Source: DATKEG01 sp035544515 (GTDB taxonomy: Bacteria > Acidobacteriota > Vicinamibacteria > Fen-336). Taken from it: a stretch of DNA of 10,939 nucleotides. The notes beneath the pieces were generated by a model. That model was not told the origin of the DNA, searched no databases, and worked only from the letters and a program-made list of their open reading frames with translations. The stretch's first letter is position 1, and each line of letters begins with the position of its first letter. The stretch is taken from the NCBI GenBank assembly GCA_035544515.1, contig DATKEG010000030.1, positions 1-10,939 of the forward strand. Reading direction: 5' to 3'. Positions 6,866 to 10,939 of the stretch are shown here, in pieces. Position numbers and translations under genes: made by a program.

Positions 6866-7165
6866 ATGCCCACGCCACCCCCGTTGCCACGCGCGTCCTG
6901 GGTGCCCGGCGCCCTGGTCCTCGCCGCGGCCGCCGCCCTGGCCCTGGCCGGGGGGATGGTGCTGGGCGCGCGCCACTGGCCGCTCTACCTCGGCCTCGGT
7001 CTGGGCGGCCTGCTGGCCGTGGGCTGGGCGGAGGCGATCTGGACGAAGCATCGCAAACCGGCGCCGAAGAGGGGCCGGGCCAAGCTCAAGGTGATCCGGG
7101 GCGGCAAACACGACTACGACCTCGAGGGCGACGATTCGACCGACGGCCAGCGGTACCTGATGTGA
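6866..7165 (+). CDS. Small two-helix membrane protein inside the hut operon, function unknown
   Basis: I do not recognise a family for this 99-residue protein. Two hydrophobic stretches (about 12-34 and 38-59) look like a transmembrane hairpin with a short ARHWP turn. A basic segment follows (61-81, with KHRKPAPKRGRAKLK), then an acidic stretch (83-93, DYDLEGDDSTD), ending QRYLM. By the positive-inside rule both ends should be cytoplasmic, with the charge-split tail in the cytoplasm. A perfect AGGAGG (6855-6860) precedes the ATG by 5 bases, the best ribosome binding site in the operon, so it is probably well translated. Its TGA overlaps the hutU GTG. Position and codon use argue that it is real and expressed with histidase and urocanase. 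A role in anchoring or in substrate entry would be a guess. Confidence 0.8.
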   Translation: MPTPPPLPRASWVPGALVLAAAAALALAGGMVLGARHWPLYLGLGLGGLLAVGWAEAIWTKHRKPAPKRGRAKLKVIRGGKHDYDLEGDDSTDGQRYLM

Positions 7166-8844
7166 GAGCGCCGGCTGCCGACAGCGGCCACCGGGTCATC
7201 CGAGCGCCGCGCGGCAGCCAGCTCTCCTGCAAGGCCTGGCCGCAAGAGGCCGCGCTCCGGATGCTCATGAACAACCTGGATCCGGAGGTGGCGGAGCGCC
7301 CGGAGGACCTCGTCGTCTACGGCGGCATCGGCAAGGCCGCGCGCAACTGGGAGTGCTTCGAGGCCATCGTGCGCTCGCTGCGCGAGCTGGAGAACGACCA
7401 GACGCTCCTCGTCCAGTCGGGCAAGCCGGTGGGCGTCTTCAAGACGCACGCGGAGGCGCCGCGCGTGCTCATCGCGAACTCGCTGCTCGTCCCGGCCTGG
7501 GCGACCTGGGAGCACTTCCACGAGCTCGACCGGAAGGGCCTGGCCATGTACGGCCAGATGACGGCGGGCTCGTGGATCTACATCGGCACGCAGGGCATCC
7601 TGCAGGGAACGTACGAGACGTTCGCCGAGGCCGCGCGCCAGCATTTCGGCGGCACGCTCCGGGGCCGGCTGGTCGTGACCGCGGGCCTGGGCGGGATGGG
7701 CGGCGCGCAGCCGCTGGCCGCGACCATGAACGAGGGCGTGCTCGTCGCGGTCGAGGTGGATCCGCGGCGCATCCAGCGGCGGCTGGACACCGGCTACCTC
7801 GACTCGCGCGCGGACACGCTCGACGAGGCCCTGGCCGCGGCCCAGGCCGCGCGGAGCGAGGGCCGGGCGCTCTCCATCGGCCTCCTCGGCAACGCCGCCG
7901 ACGTGGTGCCCGAGCTGGCGCGGCGCGGGGTGGTGCCCGACCTGCTCACGGACCAGACGAGCGCACACGACCCGCTGAACGGCTATGTGCCCAACCGGAT
8001 GTCGCTCCCGGACGCCGAGCGCCTGCGCGCGAGCGACCCCGCGCGGTACGTGGCCGAGTCCGAGCGCAGCATGGCGGAGCACGTGCGCGGGATGCTCGAC
8101 CTGATGCGCCAGGGCGCCGTGACCTTCGACTACGGCAACAACATCCGGGCGCACGCGAAGAAGGCGGGCGTCGCCGATGCGTTCGCCTTCCCCGGGTTCG
8201 TGCCGGCCTACATCCGGCCGCTCTTCTGCGAGGGCAAGGGGCCGTTCCGCTGGGCCCTGCTCTCGGGCGACCCTGACGACCTCCGCGTCACGGACGACGC
8301 CGTGCTGCGCACGTTCCCCGAGGACCGCGCCCTGGCGCGCTGGATCACGCTGGCCCGCGACCGCGTGAAGCCGCAAGGCCTGCCCGCGAGGATCTGCTGG
8401 CTCGGATACGGCGAGCGGGCCCGGATGGGGCTCGTGTTCAACCGGCTCGTGCGCACGGGCGCGGTCAAGGCGCCGATCGTCATCGGACGCGACCACCTCG
8501 ACGCCGGCTCCGTGGCCTCGCCGTATCGCGAGACCGAGGGCATGCGCGACGGCTCCGACGCGGTGGCGGACTGGCCCATCCTCAACGCGCTGCTCAACGC
8601 CGTCTCGGGCGCCACCTGGGTTTCGGTCCACCACGGGGGCGGCGTGGGCATGGGCTACTCGATCCACGCCGGCATGGTCGTGGTGGCGGACGGGACCGAG
8701 CAGGCGGACGCCCGCCTGCAACGCGTGCTCACCACCGATCCCGGCACCGGCGTCATGCGCCACGCGGACGCCGGCTACGAGCGCGCCCTGGAGGTGGCGC
8801 GCGAGCGCGGCGTGCGCCTGCCCATGCTCGACACCGGACGCTGA
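7162..8844 (+). CDS. hutU: Urocanate hydratase (urocanase)
   Basis: The 560-residue product adds water to urocanate using tightly bound NAD+ as an electrophile, giving 4-imidazolone-5-propionate, the second step of histidine degradation. Visible signatures: RVIRAPRGSQLSCKAW near the N-terminus, RMLMNNLDPEVAE (33-45), the dinucleotide-binding TAGLGGMGGAQPLA (173-186), LTDQTSAHDPLNGYVP (262-277), YGNNIRAHAKKAG (324-336) and ARICWLGYGER (409-419), whose Cys412 corresponds to the active-site cysteine near 410 in the Pseudomonas enzyme. Length is normal. The GTG start at 7162 is supported because the family's N-terminal motif begins about 10 residues later and because GTGA overlaps the stop of the preceding gene, a classic coupling arrangement. 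The first ATG (Met34) is too far inside the conserved region. Its own TGA overlaps the next ATG. Confidence 0.98.
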   Translation: MRAPAADSGHRVIRAPRGSQLSCKAWPQEAALRMLMNNLDPEVAERPEDLVVYGGIGKAARNWECFEAIVRSLRELENDQTLLVQSGKPVGVFKTHAEAPRVLIANSLLVPAWATWEHFHELDRKGLAMYGQMTAGSWIYIGTQGILQGTYETFAEAARQHFGGTLRGRLVVTAGLGGMGGAQPLAATMNEGVLVAVEVDPRRIQRRLDTGYLDSRADTLDEALAAAQAARSEGRALSIGLLGNAADVVPELARRGVVPDLLTDQTSAHDPLNGYVPNRMSLPDAERLRASDPARYVAESERSMAEHVRGMLDLMRQGAVTFDYGNNIRAHAKKAGVADAFAFPGFVPAYIRPLFCEGKGPFRWALLSGDPDDLRVTDDAVLRTFPEDRALARWITLARDRVKPQGLPARICWLGYGERARMGLVFNRLVRTGAVKAPIVIGRDHLDAGSVASPYRETEGMRDGSDAVADWPILNALLNAVSGATWVSVHHGGGVGMGYSIHAGMVVVADGTEQADARLQRVLTTDPGTGVMRHADAGYERALEVARERGVRLPMLDTGR

Positions 8845-10004
8845 TGCGGCACGCCGCCCTTCGCCCGCACGTGGGCCGTCCGATCGTCACCCGCGCGGTG
8901 GCCGACCGCGTGGCCCAGGGCCCGCCGCTCGTGCTCGCCGGCCCCCCCGGCGCGGGAAAGACGACGCTCCTGCTCGAGGCCGCCGAGACGCTGGCCGCCG
9001 AGGGGTGGACGCCGGTCTACCTCGACCTCATGGGCGCGGCCTCCTCGCCCGAGCGCTTCGTCGACGCCGCCCTGGCCGCGCTCCCGGCCGTGGCCTTCGG
9101 CGCCCGGCTGCCGCAGGCCACGGCCATCCGGCGGCTGGCCGAGCAGGGCAAGACGAGCGGCGCGGCGGCGGTGGAGGCGCTCTTCGCGCTCTGGTCGTCG
9201 CTCGACGAGGCGGGGGGCCGTCCGGTGGCGCTCCTGCTCGACGAGGTCACCGAGATCCGCTCGCTCGCCTACTTCGCCGGCCTGCGCGAGGTGGACCGCA
9301 TGCTCGCCGGTGCTTTGGCCCGGCGCCGGCGCGCGACGCTCGCGGCCACGTCGTACGCGACGCTGGCGCGCCGCCTCTGGCCCGCCTGGGAGACGCTGGA
9401 CGTGCCGCCCCTGACCGGGGCCGAGCTGCAGGCGGTGGCCCGTGAGGCCCGGCTCGACGCCGAGGCGCTGGCCCGCGCCTGCTTCGGCTGGCCAAGGTAC
9501 CTGCATGCCCTGTGGGACGGGCTGGAGAAGGGCGAGCCGCTCGAAACGGTCTGGACGGCCGAGATGTCGGCCGGCGGCCGGCTGGAGCAGGCGGCGCGCC
9601 AGACGTACGAGACGCTGCTCCTGCGCAGCCGGGGGTACGGCATGTCGAAGGCGGTGCTCGGCGCGGTGGCGGACGAAGAGGGGCTGAACCTCACGGCGCT
9701 GGTCGCCCGTGTCGGCCGCACGCCCGGCGCGGTGCGCGACTACCTGGGCTGGCTGATGGGCGTGGACGCGATCCGCTCCGCGCGCAAGCGCTACTACTAC
9801 GTGGACGGCATGGTCCGCTGGTGGGTCCGACTCCACGCGCGTGGCACGCTCGCGCGGCCGGACGACATCGCGGGCGCGGCGCGGCAGGTCATCGCCGGCG
9901 AGGTGGCGGGCGGCCCGGCCGCCGGACCGGCCCCTCCCGAGCTGACCGCCAGCGAGCCGGAAACGGCCGCGCCACGCGTCGATACGCTCATGGAGATCGA
10001 TTAG
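8844..10004 (+). CDS. P-loop ATPase with winged-helix-like C-terminus (archaeal ATPase/STAND-like family)
   Basis: The 386-residue product has Walker A GPPGAGKT (33-40), Walker B VALLLDE (128-134) and a sensor-like AATSY (167-171). After about residue 267 comes a helix-rich region resembling a winged helix (MSKAVLGAVADEEG, then VGRTPGAVRDYLGWLMGVDAI), followed by RKRYYYVDGMVRWWVRL (315-330). ATPase plus wHTH plus a Y-x-x-D-x-x-x-R-W-W signature resembles the PF01637/DUF234 ATPases, which are common in archaea and sporadic in bacteria and mostly of unknown role. The tail (350-386) is rich in Ala, Pro, Gly and Glu and is probably disordered. The ATG overlaps the hutU stop by one base (TGATG), so translation is coupled. 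No toxin, nuclease or membrane segment is fused. Regulation of the hut operon is an inference from position and from the putative DNA-binding fold. Confidence 0.85.
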   Translation: MRHAALRPHVGRPIVTRAVADRVAQGPPLVLAGPPGAGKTTLLLEAAETLAAEGWTPVYLDLMGAASSPERFVDAALAALPAVAFGARLPQATAIRRLAEQGKTSGAAAVEALFALWSSLDEAGGRPVALLLDEVTEIRSLAYFAGLREVDRMLAGALARRRRATLAATSYATLARRLWPAWETLDVPPLTGAELQAVAREARLDAEALARACFGWPRYLHALWDGLEKGEPLETVWTAEMSAGGRLEQAARQTYETLLLRSRGYGMSKAVLGAVADEEGLNLTALVARVGRTPGAVRDYLGWLMGVDAIRSARKRYYYVDGMVRWWVRLHARGTLARPDDIAGAARQVIAGEVAGGPAAGPAPPELTASEPETAAPRVDTLMEID

Positions 10005-10010
10005 CACCAG

Positions 10011-10032
10011 CGGCCCAACGCGGCCCGGGCCG
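10011..10032. terminator. Possible hairpin between convergent genes
   Basis: CGGCCC (10011-10016) can pair with GGGCCG (10027-10032) across a 10-base loop; a second CGGCCC (10021-10026) abuts the same arm to form a 12-bp palindrome. It lies in the 46-base gap between the convergent ATPase and thioredoxin genes, where a shared terminator would be expected. No T-run follows on either strand, so intrinsic termination is uncertain. Confidence 0.25.
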
Positions 10033-10050
10033 AGTCGAGTCCCCCGACCG

Positions 10051-10371
10051 TCAGGCGTGCCGGTCGAGCAGCCGGCCCACGTCCGCGCGCGACATCAGGC
10101 CGACGCGCCGCTCGGCGGGCTGGGCGCCGTGGAACACGATGAGGGTCGGCAGCCCCTGGATCTCGTAGCGCTCGGTCGTGCGCGGGTTCTCGTCCACGTT
10201 GAGGACGCCGAGCCGGAGCGAGCCGCGGCGCGGCGCGGCCAACGCTTCGATGGCCTCCGCCGCCGTTCGCGACGGCAGGCACCACTCCGCCCAGAAGACC
10301 ACGGCCACCGGCTCGAGCGAGCCGAGGACGCTGGCGTCCCAGGTGCGGTCCTCGAGCCGCTCCACGGTCAA
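10051..10371 (-). CDS. Thioredoxin-like protein with a CxxS (monothiol) site
   Basis: The 106-residue protein aligns over its whole length with the thioredoxin encoded just upstream, sharing FWAEWC, LNV-EN, LPTL-VF and RVGLMS. The active site reads WCLPS: Cys31 is kept but the resolving cysteine is Ser34. The buried aspartate that precedes the site in thioredoxins (VDFWAEWC in the neighbour) is Val25 here. The cis-proline (Pro75) and the fold-defining residues remain. Such a protein should form mixed disulfides but not complete ordinary dithiol exchange. TTG at 10371 is chosen because it overlaps the neighbour's TGA (TTGA) and aligns with the neighbour's N-terminus; GTG at 10365 is the alternative, two residues shorter. 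Neither has a clear ribosome binding site, so expression probably depends on coupling to trxA. Confidence 0.85.
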   Translation of the reverse strand: MTVERLEDRTWDASVLGSLEPVAVVFWAEWCLPSRTAAEAIEALAAPRRGSLRLGVLNVDENPRTTERYEIQGLPTLIVFHGAQPAERRVGLMSRADVGRLLDRHA

Positions 10372-10697
10372 CCCAGGTGCGGCTCGATCAGCTTGACCAG
10401 GTTCTCCTTCGACATCAGCCCCACGCGCTGCTCCGCGACCTGGCCCTTCTTGAAGACGAGCAGCGTGGGCAGGGTGGTGATGTTGTAGCGATACGGCACC
10501 TGCGCGTTCTCCTCGACGTTGAGCTTGGCCACCTTGAGCTTCCCGTCGAACTGCCGGGCCACGGCCTCGATGGAGGGCAGGAGCGTCTTGCAGGGCGCGC
10601 ACCACTCCGCCCAGAAGTCCACCAGCACCGCCTGCGGAGAGGCCATCACCTCGCTCTCCCACGTCTGGTCCGTGAGGTCCACGATCGTTCCCGCCAT
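10368..10697 (-). CDS. trxA: Thioredoxin
   Basis: The 109-residue cytoplasmic protein is a dithiol-disulfide oxidoreductase that reduces client disulfides and is itself recharged by thioredoxin reductase. It has the active site WCAPC (Cys33, Cys36) followed by Lys37, the buried Asp27 in VDFWAEWC, and the cis-proline Pro77 in TTLPTLLVF. Length is typical of TrxA. AGGAGG at 10707-10712 lies 9 bases before the ATG. It is the first gene of a two-gene unit; its TGA overlaps the start of the CxxS paralogue. The reductase gene is not in the window. WCAPC rather than WCGPC is common in thioredoxins from many bacteria and does not by itself argue for a special role. Confidence 0.95.
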   Translation of the reverse strand: MAGTIVDLTDQTWESEVMASPQAVLVDFWAEWCAPCKTLLPSIEAVARQFDGKLKVAKLNVEENAQVPYRYNITTLPTLLVFKKGQVAEQRVGLMSKENLVKLIEPHLG

Positions 10698-10736
10698 GGC
10701 GACGAGCCTCCTCTCGAGTGGTCGGCCGGAGGGCCC

Positions 10737-10742
10737 AGTATA
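10737..10742 (-). promoter_or_regulatory. Candidate -10 element for the thioredoxin pair
   Basis: The minus strand reads TATACT, five of six bases of the TATAAT consensus, 39 bases before the trxA ATG. Transcription would start near 10730 and leave a leader of about 33 bases containing the AGGAGG. The corresponding -35 position falls at the 3' end of the glycogen-synthase-like gene and has no good match. It suggests that trxA has its own promoter and is not simply read through from upstream. Confidence 0.45.
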
Positions 10743-10764
10743 GCCAGCCCGGACTCGGCCCGCT

Positions 10765-10939
10765 TCAGGCCAGCGCCCGGGCGCGGCCGTAGAGCTCGAC
10801 GTATTGGCCGGCGGACCGCTCCCAGCCGAAGTCCCGCGACATCCCGTTCCGCATCAGGCGCCGCCAGGCGGGACGGTCGCGATACGCGGCGAGCGCGCGG
10901 TCGACCGCGGCCACGAGCGCCACGGGGTGCGGCGGACCG
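10765..10939 (-). CDS. glgA: Glycogen (starch) synthase-like glycosyltransferase, C-terminal part
   Basis: The last 57 codons of a gene enter from the right edge and end at TGA 10765-10767. The sequence MSRDFGWERSAGQYVELYGRA (residues 33-53 of the fragment) matches the C-terminal helix of GT5 glycogen synthases, where D-F-x-W-x-x-S-A-x-x-Y is typical. Before it, VDRALAAYRDRPAWRRLMRN fits the helix that precedes it. Full enzymes are about 470-550 residues and transfer glucose from ADP-glucose to a growing glucan. The catalytic centre lies outside the window, so another GT-B family enzyme remains possible. It lies on the same strand as the thioredoxins, 67 bases upstream of trxA. Confidence 0.75.
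   Translation of the reverse strand, partial: GPPHPVALVAAVDRALAAYRDRPAWRRLMRNGMSRDFGWERSAGQYVELYGRARALA

Noticed and set aside
3124..6873. Minus-strand open frame of about 1,249 codons across patatin, purA and hutH
   Set aside because: It runs antisense or out of frame to three genes with complete catalytic motifs. Its translation is Arg/Ala/Gly/Pro-rich with no family motif. Long empty frames are expected opposite GC-rich coding DNA.
7114..8763. Minus-strand open frame of about 549 codons opposite hutU
   Set aside because: hutU has all urocanase signatures on the plus strand. The antisense translation is His/Arg/Ala/Val-rich shadow sequence.
9890..10001. Ala/Pro/Gly-rich end of the ATPase as a separate domain or frameshift
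   Set aside because: The frame is continuous to TAG and third-position GC stays high; a disordered tail is the simpler reading.
8775..10007. Minus-strand open frame of about 410 codons opposite the ATPase gene
   Set aside because: Walker A and B and the coupled start support the plus-strand gene. The antisense frame shows only Arg/Gly/His-rich shadow composition.

Overview
The window is very GC-rich DNA from a Gram-negative bacterium. The outer-membrane evidence is a patatin fused to a POTRA and Omp85-type barrel; the GC-rich third codon positions leave long spurious open frames on the strand opposite almost every gene. The mix of genes would suit Rokubacteria/Methylomirabilota or a deltaproteobacterium-like lineage, but this is an impression, not a demonstrated placement. 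I see no transposase, integrase, CRISPR array or phage gene. The window reads as chromosomal housekeeping and catabolic DNA.

Layout. Positions 1-372 (minus strand) hold the start of a YciI-family gene and, upstream of it, a complete tRNA-Lys(TTT) with an encoded CCA. Positions 373-544 are a short intergenic region with a 10-bp inverted repeat, a perfect 22-bp palindrome, a possible start-less hydrophobic frame on the minus strand, and a candidate promoter for the next gene. Positions 545-3881 (plus) hold a secreted-type aldose 1-epimerase followed almost at once by a PlpD-like patatin autotransporter. The patatin's catalytic N-terminus lies upstream of any ATG, GTG or TTG. Positions 3891-5195 (minus) are purA, convergent with the patatin and divergent from the next operon.

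Positions 5305-10004 (plus) form one tight operon: hutH (histidine ammonia-lyase), a 99-residue two-helix membrane protein, hutU (urocanase) and a P-loop ATPase with a winged-helix-like C-terminus. The last three are joined by stop/start overlaps. HutH and HutU catalyse the first two steps of histidine degradation (histidine to urocanate to imidazolonepropionate). The later-step genes (hutI, hutF/hutG) are not in the window. The small membrane protein and the ATPase are not part of the textbook hut set and are the best candidates here for something undescribed.

Positions 10051-10939 (minus) hold a tandem thioredoxin pair and the 3' end of a glycogen-synthase-like gene. The upstream thioredoxin has a normal WCAPC site. 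The downstream copy has WCLPS and has also lost the buried aspartate, so it looks like a diverged monothiol paralogue.
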